DNA of 64,000 bases, taken from positions 16,041 through 80,040 of the forward strand of contig NZ_LSHB01000013.1 of assembly GCF_001643375.1 (NCBI RefSeq), given 5' to 3'. This DNA is from Chryseobacterium sp. FP211-J200 (GTDB lineage: Bacteria; Bacteroidota; Bacteroidia; Flavobacteriales; Weeksellaceae). Shown here piece by piece: positions 54,658 through 63,438 of this stretch; the stretch's first letter is position 1, and the number at the start of each line of letters is the position of its first letter. The notes under the pieces are model-generated. The model was not told the origin of the DNA. It searched no databases and saw only the letters and a program-made list of their open reading frames with translations. Position numbers and translations under genes: made by a program.

Positions 54658-55191
54658 ATGAAATACTTACTCATTATTATGTTTTCACTTTTCGGATTTT
54701 CAAAAAACAAGGCACAAGCAAAATCGATTCATAGTTTCAAAGTAGAAGCTCTTGATGGTTCAACGATTGACTTTTCAAAGTTCCAAGGTAAAAAGATATT
54801 GGTTGTAAACACCGCTTCGGAATGTGGTTTCACACCCCAATATGCTGACCTGGAGAAACTTTACGAGCAGTACAAAGACAAATTGGTTGTTGTTGGTTTC
54901 CCTGCAAATAACTTTGGAGGACAGGAACCGGGCGCAAACCATGAGATTGCGACGTTCTGTCAAAGAAATTATGGTGTTCAATTTCCGATGGCAGCGAAAG
55001 TTTCTGTAAAAGGAGACGACATTGCACCCATTTACAAATTTCTTACCGACAAGAAAGAAAATGGTGTAAAAAACACAAAGATCCTTTGGAACTTCACCAA
55101 GATCTTGCTTGATGAAAAAGGTAATGTAATAGACAGTTTTATTAGTTCTACGAATCCTACAAGCGACAGCATTACCAAATATTTGAAATAA
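54658..55191 (+). CDS. Glutathione peroxidase (Cys type), exported
   Basis: The 177-residue protein has an N-terminal hydrophobic signal (MKYLLIIMFSLFGFSKNKAQ), so it is probably periplasmic. The catalytic motif NTASECGFTPQY carries Cys56 in place of selenocysteine. Gln in FPANNFGGQEPG and Trp in ILWNFTK complete the usual Cys/Gln/Trp triad. It reduces hydroperoxides, in bacteria usually with thioredoxin. It ends at a strong terminator shared with the convergent PepSY-like gene. Confidence 0.93.
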   Translation: MKYLLIIMFSLFGFSKNKAQAKSIHSFKVEALDGSTIDFSKFQGKKILVVNTASECGFTPQYADLEKLYEQYKDKLVVVGFPANNFGGQEPGANHEIATFCQRNYGVQFPMAAKVSVKGDDIAPIYKFLTDKKENGVKNTKILWNFTKILLDEKGNVIDSFISSTNPTSDSITKYLK

Positions 55192-55213
55192 ACGGAAGTC
55201 AGAAGTCAAAAAA

Positions 55214-55239
55214 AAAGCGTTCAATAATTTGAACGCTTT
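55214..55239. terminator. Bidirectional terminator
   Basis: The arms AAAGCGTTCAA (55214-55224) and TTGAACGCTTT (55229-55239) pair perfectly with A and T runs on both sides. It lies between two convergent genes. Confidence 0.9.
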
Positions 55240-55245
55240 CTTTTT

Positions 55246-55719
55246 TTATTTATCTATTCTTAAAAACTTTCCGTTTTTATCGAATTCAAGATCGATGTCA
55301 TTCATAAGGTCAACCTTGATTTTGTTACTTCCCTTATCAATTGATTCTAACTTTACACCTTTATAGTTCTTAGCCAGGTAAGTCTTGATACTTCCAGGAA
55401 TCAATGCAGAAGGCACACCTTGCTTATCACTGATCTCTTCCCAATTTCCGTTTTTGTCGAAGTCGATTTCTGCACCGTTACTTAGCTTCACCTCATATTT
55501 TTTACCAACAACTGTATTTTTTGCTTCGTATTTTGCAATGGTTGCTTTTGGATAATATTTTGCGAGAAAACTTTTGACATTTGCTGGCATTGTCTGAAAA
55601 ACTTTAGAAACATTCACAGAGATAACTTCTGGATTCAAACGGATTTCATTCTTTTCAGTAGCCTGCAAAAACATACTTCCCGCAAAGAACATTACTAAAC
55701 TTAGTTTATCTAATTTCAT
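55246..55719 (-). CDS. PepSY-like (DUF2874) secreted protein
   Basis: The 157-residue protein has a signal peptide (LSLVMFFAGSMFLQA) and two repeats of the PepSY-like type: VKSFLAKYYPKATIAKYEAK with EVKLSNGAEIDFDKNGNWEE, and IKTYLAKNYKGVKLESIDKG with KVDLMNDIDLEFDKNGKFL. Such proteins are periplasmic in Bacteroidetes; their role is unknown. Confidence 0.88.
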   Translation of the reverse strand: MKLDKLSLVMFFAGSMFLQATEKNEIRLNPEVISVNVSKVFQTMPANVKSFLAKYYPKATIAKYEAKNTVVGKKYEVKLSNGAEIDFDKNGNWEEISDKQGVPSALIPGSIKTYLAKNYKGVKLESIDKGSNKIKVDLMNDIDLEFDKNGKFLRIDK

Positions 55720-55763
55720 AATTAATTATTTTTTTTGAAATTTACTAAATTATTACCAATCAA

Positions 55764-55788
55764 AAAAGCGACCAAAATAGCCGCTTTT
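55764..55788 (-). terminator. gcvT terminator
   Basis: The arms AAAAGCG (55764-55770) and CGCTTTT (55782-55788) pair, followed by T on the minus strand. Confidence 0.6.
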
Positions 55789-55810
55789 ATTATTTGAAAT
55801 CTAACCAGAT

Positions 55811-56890
55811 TTATACGAACGGCAACTTCACCACTTTCGCAGGAATGTCTTTATTTCTAATTCTAATGAAAATATCAGAATCTAATTTGAATTTCGGTTG
55901 ATCAACATAAGCCAATCCTATTCCCACTTTTTTCATTGGTGACATTGTTCCGGAGGTTACTTTTCCGATGATTTTTCCTTCTGCATCTACCACTTCATAA
56001 TCGTGTCGTGGAATAGCTTTTTCCAGCATTTCGAAACCGACTAATTTTTTAGTAATTCCCTCAGCTTTCTGATTTTCCAAGAATGCTTTATTCACAAAAT
56101 CTTTATCAAATTTCGTGATCCAACCCAATCCCGCTTCAAGTGGCGAAGTTGTATCATTGATGTCATTTCCGTAAAGACAGAATCCTTTTTCCAATCTCAA
56201 AGTGTCTCTGGAAGCCAATCCGCAAGGAATCAGTCCAAAATCTTTTCCAGCTTCTGTCAATGCATCCCAGATTTGCTCCGCGTTGTCATTACTAAAATAA
56301 ATCTCGAAACCGCCACTTCCCGTGTAACCTGTATTTGAAATGATGACATCAGAAAATCCAGCCACAGAACCAACTGTGAAATGATAATATGGAATGGTTG
56401 ACAAATCTGTTTCGGTCAGTTTTTGAAGAATCTCAGTCGCTTTTGGACCTTGGATGGCAATCAATGACATTTCGCCTGAAGCGTTGGTCATTTTCGCTCC
56501 GAATTTCTCATTGTATTTCGCGATGTGATTCCAGTCTTTATCGATATTTGAAGCGTTTACGACTACGAAATATTTCTCATCTTCCATTTTGTAAACAATC
56601 AAATCGTCCACAATTCCGCCAGTTTCGTTTGGCAAACAAGAATATTGTGCTTTTCCGTTCTCAAGCGCATCAACATTGTTTGAGGTCACAAATTGCAAAA
56701 GGTCTTTCGCAGATGGACCTTCGATGAAAAATTGTCCCATATGAGACACATCAAACATTCCCGCTTTTTCGCGGACAGCAAAATGCTCTTCATTAATTCC
56801 AGCATATTGGACAGGCATTTCGAAGCCTGCAAAAGGAACAATCTTCGCTCCCAAAGAAACGTGTTTATCGTATAAAGCGGTCTTTTTCAT
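55811..56890 (-). CDS. gcvT: Aminomethyltransferase, glycine cleavage T protein
   Basis: GcvT takes the aminomethyl group from lipoyl GcvH and transfers it to tetrahydrofolate. The 359-residue protein shows VPFAGFEMPVQYAGINEEHF, GMFDVSHMGQ with the catalytic Asp, ENGKAQYSCLPNETGGIVDD and GYTGSGGFEIYF, all typical. The C-terminal domain ends KDIPAKVVKLPF. GcvH and GcvP are not nearby. Confidence 0.96.
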   Translation of the reverse strand: MKKTALYDKHVSLGAKIVPFAGFEMPVQYAGINEEHFAVREKAGMFDVSHMGQFFIEGPSAKDLLQFVTSNNVDALENGKAQYSCLPNETGGIVDDLIVYKMEDEKYFVVVNASNIDKDWNHIAKYNEKFGAKMTNASGEMSLIAIQGPKATEILQKLTETDLSTIPYYHFTVGSVAGFSDVIISNTGYTGSGGFEIYFSNDNAEQIWDALTEAGKDFGLIPCGLASRDTLRLEKGFCLYGNDINDTTSPLEAGLGWITKFDKDFVNKAFLENQKAEGITKKLVGFEMLEKAIPRHDYEVVDAEGKIIGKVTSGTMSPMKKVGIGLAYVDQPKFKLDSDIFIRIRNKDIPAKVVKLPFV

Positions 56891-57009
56891 CTACTTTTTT
56901 ATTAATTTATTTATTGCAAGCAAATCTAAAAATTTATTATGAGTTTTTGGTTATGAATGATAAGTTACATTTCCAAATTAATATCATTTTTAAATTAAGA
57001 CATTAATGT

Positions 57010-57017
57010 TAACTTTG
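57010..57017 (+). promoter_or_regulatory. Promoter -7 element of the yjdM-like gene
   Basis: TAACTTTG matches TAnnTTTG and lies 18 bp before the ATG at 57036. Because it overlaps the coding part of the alternative ATG at 57006, it favours the later start. Confidence 0.5.
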
Positions 57018-57035
57018 CGACTCAAAACAAAAACT

Positions 57036-57368
57036 ATGAGTGATACAATCGTTTGCCCAAAATGCCAATCCGAATTTACCTACGAACAAGACAACCTTCA
57101 GGTTTGTTCCCAATGTTTCTACGAATGGGATCCAGCGGAAGTTTCTACGGAAGGTAAAATTTTCGATTCTCTTGGGAAGGAATTGCAAAACGGAGATTCT
57201 GTAATCGTTATCAAAGATCTTCCTGTCAAAGGTGCTCCGAAAGATATCAAGGCTGGAACGAAAGTGAAAAACATCAGATTGAGACCAGAAAGTGACCACA
57301 ATATCGATTGTAAAATTGATGGTTTTGGGTCAATGGCTTTGAAGTCTGAGTTTGTGAGAAAAGCTTAG
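57036..57368 (+). CDS. Zinc-ribbon protein of the YjdM/PhnA family
   Basis: The 110-residue protein starts [14 protein letters not shown] with two CxxC pairs (CPKC and CSQC) forming the N-terminal zinc ribbon. It continues with the YjdM C-terminal beta domain ([34 protein letters not shown]). The old name PhnA refers to an E. coli gene near the phosphonate operon and does not prove phosphonate metabolism. It is monocistronic. Confidence 0.92.
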   Translation: MSDTIVCPKCQSEFTYEQDNLQVCSQCFYEWDPAEVSTEGKIFDSLGKELQNGDSVIVIKDLPVKGAPKDIKAGTKVKNIRLRPESDHNIDCKIDGFGSMALKSEFVRKA

Positions 57369-57388
57369 TAAAATAAAGATAAAAAACA

Positions 57389-57448
57389 CTTCGACTCCGC
57401 TCAGTGCGACAAGTTTAACACTAGATGTCAGGCTGAACGGAGTCGAAG
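57389..57448. repeat. Dispersed inverted repeat (CTTCGACTCCG type)
   Basis: The 11-bp arms CTTCGACTCCG (57389-57399) and CGGAGTCGAAG (57438-57448) are perfect, and TCAG/CTGA extends them after one mismatch. The loop of about 28 bp has no gene. Related inverted repeats are common in Bacteroidetes intergenic DNA, from memory. The rest of the 57369-57670 gap shows no ORF. Confidence 0.75.
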
Positions 57449-57670
57449 CCTTTTAGATATTAAACAAAAAAAAGGAAAAATTTGGCAGGGTCGACTTTCA
57501 AAGACTTTGATTGCTTGCGCTAATTTCAGTCCTTAGGGGCAGAAAGAGAATTAACCAAAAATTTCCTGATGTATTTTCGTTTAGCAAAATTAGAAATTAT
57601 TTTTAATTCAACAAACTGAAAATCCATAAGTTATCCATATTTTATCCACAATTCTTAAATCCTAAAATTT

Positions 57671-58603
57671 TTAAAACTGAAGATCGACTTTTCCTTCTAA
57701 AAATTCATCTGTATAAATAATGATTGATTTATCATTAATCAATAATTTATTTCGGTAATGAGAACCCGCAAAACGACTATCCGAAACGGTTGCCTCTACT
57801 CCACTTGCAACAATTTTGATTTGATACGGAAAGTAATTGGTTTTATTTAAATTCAATTGAGATTTTTCTGCTTCGGTGAAAATATTGACCTCGCCAAGAA
57901 GCCTTGCAACGTAATCATTGTAAGGATTTTCGTAAGTTTCCTTCGGTGAATCATTTTGAATCAATCTTCCCTGTTGCAAAACCACGATCTTGTCTGCCCA
58001 AGGTAGAACTTCCTCCAAATTGTGTGTTGAAATGATTAAACTGAGATCATTTTCTTTGACATAATTAAAAAGTTTTTCCCTCAACTCAAACTTTCTAGAA
58101 AAATCCAGGTTGCTGAAAGGCTCATCTAACAAAAGCATTTTCGGAAGAACTGCCAAAGCCCTTGCAATCGCAACTCTTTGCTGTTGACCGCCACTCAGAT
58201 TCTTTGGAATCACTCTCGCAAACTCCGTTAAACCGACAACATCCAACAATTCTTCAACTTTTTCTTTTTTCTCTTTGAGATTAATATTAGAAATGAATTT
58301 CCCAACGTTGTCATAAACTGTTCCATACGGCATCAAATCGTAGTTTTGCGCTACAAATTTCATTTGAGATTCACCGGGAACAAGATTACCTTTTGGTCCG
58401 AAAAGTTTTTCGCCTTCAAACAAAATTTCGCCATCTTGCCAATCTATCAAACCATAGATCAAACTGAGTAAAGTTGATTTCCCACAACCACTTTCGCCGA
58501 CTAAAGCGATGATCTGGCCTTCATCTACATTCAGATTAAGATTTTGAAACAATGGTTTATCGTTCTGATAATTGAAATACAGGTTTTTAACTTCTAACAA
58601 CAT
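57671..58603 (-). CDS. ABC transporter ATP-binding protein
   Basis: The 310-residue ATPase has Walker A GESGCGKST (about 36-44), the Q-loop region, signature LSGGQQQRVAIARAL, Walker B MLLLDEPFSNLD and the H-loop STHNLEE. A C-terminal extension of about 80 residues looks TOBE-like (PYQIKIVASGVEATVSDSRF), as in importers of the CysA/PotA/FbpC type. No permease or binding protein is adjacent, so the substrate cannot be inferred. The sequence TAATTTTG ends four bases before the ATG. Confidence 0.88.
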   Translation of the reverse strand: MLLEVKNLYFNYQNDKPLFQNLNLNVDEGQIIALVGESGCGKSTLLSLIYGLIDWQDGEILFEGEKLFGPKGNLVPGESQMKFVAQNYDLMPYGTVYDNVGKFISNINLKEKKEKVEELLDVVGLTEFARVIPKNLSGGQQQRVAIARALAVLPKMLLLDEPFSNLDFSRKFELREKLFNYVKENDLSLIISTHNLEEVLPWADKIVVLQQGRLIQNDSPKETYENPYNDYVARLLGEVNIFTEAEKSQLNLNKTNYFPYQIKIVASGVEATVSDSRFAGSHYRNKLLINDKSIIIYTDEFLEGKVDLQF

Positions 58604-58686
58604 CTTGCAAAATTAGTGGTTGAAATAATAATAATTTTATTATTTTAGCAAAAACACAAATTTAGTTATAATTTAAAAATTTCTTT

Positions 58687-59346
58687 ATGAAAAAGACCAC
58701 TTTAATCTCCGCTATTTTATTGATATCCGCTTCGGTTTTCATCATTTCTTGTGGAAAAGACAAACCAGTTACCAGCGAATCCAACGAAGTTCTGACAACA
58801 TCGGACGGACAGATCTATGTTGTAGACACATTGAACAGCAAAGCGGAATGGAAAGGTTTCAAAGTTGTAAAGTCTGATAATACCAGCCATATCGGCGGTC
58901 TAAAATTTGAAAGTGGCGAGGTGACCGTAAAAGATAAAAAACTGGAAAGTGGCCAGTTCGTAATCGATATGACATCTCTTTCCAATGAAGATCTGAAAGA
59001 TGCAGAATCCAATGGCAAACTTTTAGGTCATTTGAAAAGTGCCGATTTCTTCGACACCGGAAAATTCCCAACTGCTTCCTACGAGATCACAAAAGTGATT
59101 GAAGCTCCCGCAGGAAGCGATTATAACACCGTCCTAGATGGAAATCTGACTTTGAAGGGCATCATAAAACCTTTTACCTTCAACGCTAACGTAAAAGTTG
59201 CAGAGGGAGAATTGACCATCGCTACAGAACCAAAAGACATCAACAGAGATGAGTTCGGCATCAAGTTCCAAATGCCTGCTGCTGAAGGTCTGATCAAAAA
59301 TGAGATCAATATCCAAGTTAAAATAAAAGCGATAGAAAAGAAATAA
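58687..59346 (+). CDS. YceI-family lipoprotein
   Basis: The 219-residue protein has a lipoprotein signal (IISCGKD) and a YceI lipocalin-like barrel: VDTLNSKAEWKGFKVVKSDN, FVIDMTSLSNEDLKD, LGHLKSADFFDTGKFPTASY and LTLKGIIKPFTFNANV. The fold binds isoprenoid-type lipids in characterised members. It stands alone with a terminator 46 bp after the stop. Confidence 0.93.
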   Translation: MKKTTLISAILLISASVFIISCGKDKPVTSESNEVLTTSDGQIYVVDTLNSKAEWKGFKVVKSDNTSHIGGLKFESGEVTVKDKKLESGQFVIDMTSLSNEDLKDAESNGKLLGHLKSADFFDTGKFPTASYEITKVIEAPAGSDYNTVLDGNLTLKGIIKPFTFNANVKVAEGELTIATEPKDINRDEFGIKFQMPAAEGLIKNEINIQVKIKAIEKK

Positions 59347-59392
59347 TTTGAGGAAATAAGAGACAAGACTTAAGAATCAAGATCATAAATTG

Positions 59393-59419
59393 AAATCTGC
59401 TTTATGAAAAGGCAGATTT
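59393..59419 (+). terminator. Terminator of the YceI gene
   Basis: The arms AAATCTGC (59393-59400) and GCAGATTT (59412-59419) pair, and a T run follows. Confidence 0.85.
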
Positions 59420-59773
59420 TTTTATTTTAAAGTTTTAGGGAAAAAGCTGTTTCGCTTGAATGCTAAGCTTTTATAAGGATAATCGAAGAAGTCAGGTAAC
59501 GATTTGGTAACGGTGCTTATTGCATTGCTATTCAACGTGTTTCCGTTCACTCACAACAAATATACAAAAAGTTAATTTACATCTATATTTAGGTACACTT
59601 TTTTGTGTGTTAGATTCTATAATTTCCAAATTTCTGCCGTACAATTACCACTAACTCCCCTTTGATACAGGAGGTTTGGGATTAAATTAAGTCTTTTTTT
59701 GGGATTTCCTAAACATTCCAAATATAAGAGCATTTTTAAATTAAGCCAATTGCACAATCTATTGTAACAAGTG

Positions 59774-60268
59774 TTAGTGGATGGCTTTTTCTCTCTTTTC
59801 CATTTTTGAAATCTCAATATCGAGTTTTCTTTTCTTAATTGAATTCAGTAGTAAAGCTTGGTGATTAGTAATTATAAACGTTTCTATTTCCAATCTTCCA
59901 AAATTCACTTCAATAAAAGAAACATATAAATTTTGTTCAAAAAAAGCATCAAGTTTCAATTCTACATTATCCTCAAATTTCTTTTTTGATTTGATTCCGT
60001 CAAATCTTGTAAAACCTAATTCTTTACGAAAAGAGTGATTAACAGTTCTGTTAATTTCATTCATTCTCGCCCTTAAATTTCCAGTTTCTCCAATATATAA
60101 AAGTTTCTGATTATCTTCGTAAAGAGCATAAACTCCAGGCTTATCAGGAATTGAGTTTTCTCTCCAATTTTTGTCTTTTTTAAATTTGAGTTTTTCTGAA
60201 GAAAATAAATCAGTTTCTGCCTGTTTTAAGGCATTATATAAATCATTATTTTCAAAGTGATATTCCAT
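59774..60268 (-). CDS. GIY-YIG nuclease-family protein
   Basis: The 164-residue protein carries the GIY-YIG core: GVYALY (about 45-50) and LLYIGETGNLRARMNEI, the latter with the conserved Arg. After that come KELGFTRFDGIKSKKKFEDN and a C-terminal part with NFGRLEIETFIITNHQALLL, where Glu would complete the site. It may be a stand-alone nuclease. It lies beside the mobile-element genes, and the 59420-59773 and 60269-60788 gaps around it hold no other gene that I can support. Confidence 0.82.
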   Translation of the reverse strand: MEYHFENNDLYNALKQAETDLFSSEKLKFKKDKNWRENSIPDKPGVYALYEDNQKLLYIGETGNLRARMNEINRTVNHSFRKELGFTRFDGIKSKKKFEDNVELKLDAFFEQNLYVSFIEVNFGRLEIETFIITNHQALLLNSIKKRKLDIEISKMEKREKAIH

Positions 60269-60788
60269 TATTTTTTAATATAAATTTGAACGTTGTCGAG
60301 AAATAATTTTTTTGGAATTATCCACCTAAAAATGCTAGTTTGTACCATCAAGTGGCTTATTACAATTTATCAAATGTAACGAAATATTTTACGAATCTCC
60401 AAAAGGACTTTTAATCTAATATATTTGTTTCTAGTATGTCCTATGATATAAATTAATCTAAAATCGGTTCCACTTTTAAACAACTATATAGTATGGCTAT
60501 TTGATCTAATTAAAATCAATGGTTGGGAAATCTTATTTTAAAAAATATACTAAAAATGTAAAAAAAGATAGGCAGTCTTGGTTTAATGATATCTAAACTG
60601 CGCCTATTCTGAATTTTTCTATTTAAATAACTTTATTCAAAAGCTTTGGGGTTCAAGCACACACACACAGATTATTCATTCCACGGTTTCACACACGATG
60701 CTTACTAAATTCTACACTAAAATCAAATCTCGAAGTTCCAATATCTAATCCTACTGAGCATTTTGAGTTAAAAAAATAAGATAGACCC
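60269..60788. other. Non-coding gap between the GIY-YIG gene and mobB
   Basis: The gap holds no supportable ORF. A short run of CA dinucleotides (CACACACACA, about 60660) is present. It may contain the left boundary of the mobile element, but no attachment repeat was identified. Confidence 0.5.
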
Positions 60789-62057
60789 TCATCTTCTTTG
60801 CTTGATATTTTTAATTTTATTATTTATCTTATTAGCAAACTGCTCTTCTTCATAATCTTCTCCCTGTGCATCAGGTATCAAACTTAACAATCCCAAATCA
60901 GAACTTTGCGAATTATCGTGAGAAATAAACTCGAAAAGGTCTTTTGTCGTTTGGTCGTCTATCGTGTTAGTAATGTAAACAGGGCTATCCTGAATCTTTA
61001 ATTCGGGTTTATTTCCATTGTTCCACCATTCATTATATACGTTTGCAGATAAGTTTCTGTCTAACTGTGAAGCGTTCCAAACGCTTCGGCTTTCGTGGTC
61101 AATAAAAGTCATTCCGTAAATCCGTCTATCGTCGTTCTTACGGACAATGGTATTGATACCCTGCTCAACAAGATGCTTTTTAAAATCCGTTTCGTTACTT
61201 GTCGTATGTAAAGCTAGTTCAATCGTGTTTTTCAAAACAGACCTCGAAGGATTGGTTGTCATTTTTTCTTTGGACTGCTCAAAATGTTTTTGAAGCTGTG
61301 TTACTCCTGCATCTTTTCCGAAAAGTGATGCTTTGAACGGATTGCTTGTCTTGTTGCCGTTTTCATCTAATGCCACGTAAACCAATCCGTTTACCGTTTG
61401 ACCGTTTCGCTCGCCTTTGACTTCTTCCGCTGTGATATTGAAAAGGGAAAGTAAAGCATTGTAACTACCCATAGTAGAATAACTATAATATTTGGGCAGA
61501 TGCCGTACTACCGAAGCAATCTGACTTTTAATGTCCCCATTTTTATGATTTACAGGCTTAAAAATCTTATTGGCTTGTTTCTGTTCCTGCTCGGTGGCTT
61601 TGTTCAGGTTATACTTTGTTTCCAAATCCCGACAGATAGCCATGGAGCGATGATGGTCATAATCATCGGAGATTTTCTTTCCGTCAATTCCTACACACGT
61701 CGAAACAAAGTGTATATGCGTGCGGTCAATATCCATATGCTTGAAAACGATATAGGGCTGATTACCGTAGCCCATACGTTCCATGTATTCCTGAGCCATA
61801 TCGGTAAACTGCTCATCGCTGACCTTATCCAAAGGATCTGGGTTTAGCGATATATGTCGAACTGTCTTTTCCGTTTTGATATTGGCAGACAAATACGGTT
61901 CAAAACATTTATTGAAATATTGGGTGGAATATCTGCCGTCTAACGTATCGGGTATCTTATTCAGTAAAAGAACCGCACCATTCTCATTGTCCACCTTCTG
62001 TTGATTGTACAAAATCGCTCCGTACATATTGCTTCCCTTTCCGATTTTTGCAATCAT
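60789..62057 (-). CDS. mobB: Relaxase/mobilization nuclease MobB
   Basis: The 422-residue protein starts MIAKIGKGSNMYGAILYNQQ with candidate catalytic tyrosines at 12 and 17. It carries KHMDIDRTHIHFVSTC, the HxDxDRxHxH metal site of MOB relaxases, and an accompanying RHISLNPDP segment. It would nick oriT and lead the strand into a recipient. mobA lies 4 bp upstream. The coupling protein (mobC/traG-like) that usually follows in Bacteroidetes elements is missing; the next gene is the GIY-YIG gene. Confidence 0.92.
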   Translation of the reverse strand: MIAKIGKGSNMYGAILYNQQKVDNENGAVLLLNKIPDTLDGRYSTQYFNKCFEPYLSANIKTEKTVRHISLNPDPLDKVSDEQFTDMAQEYMERMGYGNQPYIVFKHMDIDRTHIHFVSTCVGIDGKKISDDYDHHRSMAICRDLETKYNLNKATEQEQKQANKIFKPVNHKNGDIKSQIASVVRHLPKYYSYSTMGSYNALLSLFNITAEEVKGERNGQTVNGLVYVALDENGNKTSNPFKASLFGKDAGVTQLQKHFEQSKEKMTTNPSRSVLKNTIELALHTTSNETDFKKHLVEQGINTIVRKNDDRRIYGMTFIDHESRSVWNASQLDRNLSANVYNEWWNNGNKPELKIQDSPVYITNTIDDQTTKDLFEFISHDNSQSSDLGLLSLIPDAQGEDYEEEQFANKINNKIKNIKQRR

Positions 62058-62061
62058 TTAT

Positions 62062-62496
62062 CTACTCCCTGTTTAGATGTTTTTTCTCAAATTCCTCTGT
62101 CAGAATTAAAACCTTTAGCAATAATTCTTTCATTTCTATAGTTTGTTTTTCCAATTTAAAGAGGTACGCAGATGCTTTTTTCTCCGAAAAATTAGTATTC
62201 AAAAGCTTAACGATCTGATTGTAATTGGTTGCAATTCCTCGAAACTGACCGAAAAATTTGGTCAATCCTGCGTGGTATTCTACTGCATCCATATCAATTT
62301 TAATGGTCTTTACCGTCTTCTGAAAGATGCAAGCCGTAATAAAATGAGCTATTACTTTCATTCCCGACTGGTCAAAAAGAGCAAGGAACTTGGCGTTATC
62401 CACTTCATTGAGATTAAAAGAATACCGATGTACCGCAGGATCAATCTTCGGTTTTCTTCCGGTCTTTTTAATCTGATTTCTGTTTTTCTTTTCCAT
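62062..62496 (-). CDS. mobA: Mobilization accessory protein MobA
   Basis: The 144-residue protein is basic at the start (NRNQIKKTGRKPKIDPAVHR), then has a ribbon-helix-helix-like part (RYSFNLNEVDNAKFLALFDQ) and AGLTKFFGQFRGIATNYNQI, the pattern of relaxosome accessory proteins (MobC/BexB-like) in Bacteroidetes. It would bind oriT and help the relaxase. It overlaps the start of the mobA-mobB transcript, with the putative oriT immediately upstream. Confidence 0.85.
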   Translation of the reverse strand: MEKKNRNQIKKTGRKPKIDPAVHRYSFNLNEVDNAKFLALFDQSGMKVIAHFITACIFQKTVKTIKIDMDAVEYHAGLTKFFGQFRGIATNYNQIVKLLNTNFSEKKASAYLFKLEKQTIEMKELLLKVLILTEEFEKKHLNRE

Positions 62497-62559
62497 AATG
62501 ATCCAATTTAATTTTAAACAAACGGGCGACTTCGGAGCCGTTTCCAGCCCCCTGCAAGG

Positions 62560-62632
62560 GCAAGTGCTTTTGAGGTGCCGAAATTCATTTCGAGTACCTC
62601 AAAAGATAACTTGCTCTGAACAGGAGTTCAGA
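62560..62632. other. Candidate origin of transfer (oriT)
   Basis: The region upstream of mobA carries a perfect 10-bp inverted repeat, CTTTTGAGGT (62567-62576) and ACCTCAAAAG (62596-62605). GAAA/TTTC lies inside, and an outer pair GCAAG (62560-62564) with CTTGC (62610-62614) flanks it. A second inverted repeat TCTGAAC/GTTCAGA (62615-62632) follows. Its position next to the mobilization genes and its structure fit oriT. The nick site is not identified. Confidence 0.6.
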
Positions 62633-63015
62633 AAATCCGTCTTGATGACAGATCAGGGTTATCATAGATAACCCCATTGCTTCTATTGCAAATATCACTA
62701 AGACCAGTTGAATAACAGTCATTTGATAGCCGGATATTGAATACCAAACAATACCTTCAAAGACCACCTTTTATTTAGTTTGTGCATACAGCCCGTTATT
62801 TGTCCAAGCAGTTAACTGTTCAGCTATGCAAACAGGAAGTCGTAGCCACGGTTATACACAGCTCCAATCAGCTGAAAAGACAGACAAGTTTGCAGGTGGA
62901 TTTTCTATAGGACGGAATTAAGGATTTACACAGTTGCAAATGGAAGTAATTACAGCTATAAAGCAATATTTCAAATCACGTAGTATAATTTACAACAATC
63001 AATAAAATTAAAATC

Positions 63016-63438
63016 ATGGATGACAATAACAAAAAATTAAAATCGGACATTGACGAGGCAAAAATGATGAACCTGATGGTTGACGGGGTACGAAAGGAAG
63101 GATTTGATATTTCCGCAGAAGAAATTACGGAAAAGAAAAAAGCTGAGGGACAGGAACAGGAAAAACCATTGAAGAAAGTACACACCCGTCCAAAAAGCTA
63201 CAGCCGAACCGATTATGAAGAAATATTTTTCAAAGATGTAAAAAGTACGGCACGGCACGGAAAATCAGTGTACATTGATCCCGATCATCATAAAAAACTC
63301 TCCCGAATTGTTCAGGTGATAGGAGATAATAATACCACTATCTATGCCTATCTGTATAACCTACTGGATCATCACTTTGGGGAGTTTGAAGAGTCTATCA
63401 CGACCAGTTTTAATGAAAAAAATAAACCTATTTTCTAA
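63016..63438 (+). CDS. DUF3408 conjugative-element protein (TraB-like)
   Basis: The 140-residue protein has a charged, probably disordered first half and a C-terminal ribbon-helix-helix-like domain: GKSVYIDPDHHKKLSRIVQV, then GDNNTTIYAYLYNLLDHHFG. This matches DUF3408, found at the second position of Bacteroidetes conjugative-transposon tra regions just after a ParA-type gene. No ParA gene precedes it here. The DUF3408 domain probably binds DNA; its exact role is unknown. Confidence 0.85.
   Translation: MDDNNKKLKSDIDEAKMMNLMVDGVRKEGFDISAEEITEKKKAEGQEQEKPLKKVHTRPKSYSRTDYEEIFFKDVKSTARHGKSVYIDPDHHKKLSRIVQVIGDNNTTIYAYLYNLLDHHFGEFEESITTSFNEKNKPIF

Noticed and set aside
59617..59817. 66-codon minus-strand ORF after the GIY-YIG gene
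   Set aside because: It overlaps the 3' end of the GIY-YIG gene in another frame, has a basic, low-complexity product and no independent start signal.
60640..60690. CRISPR-like or satellite array at the CA run
   Set aside because: Only one short CACACA run is present, without repeat-spacer structure.
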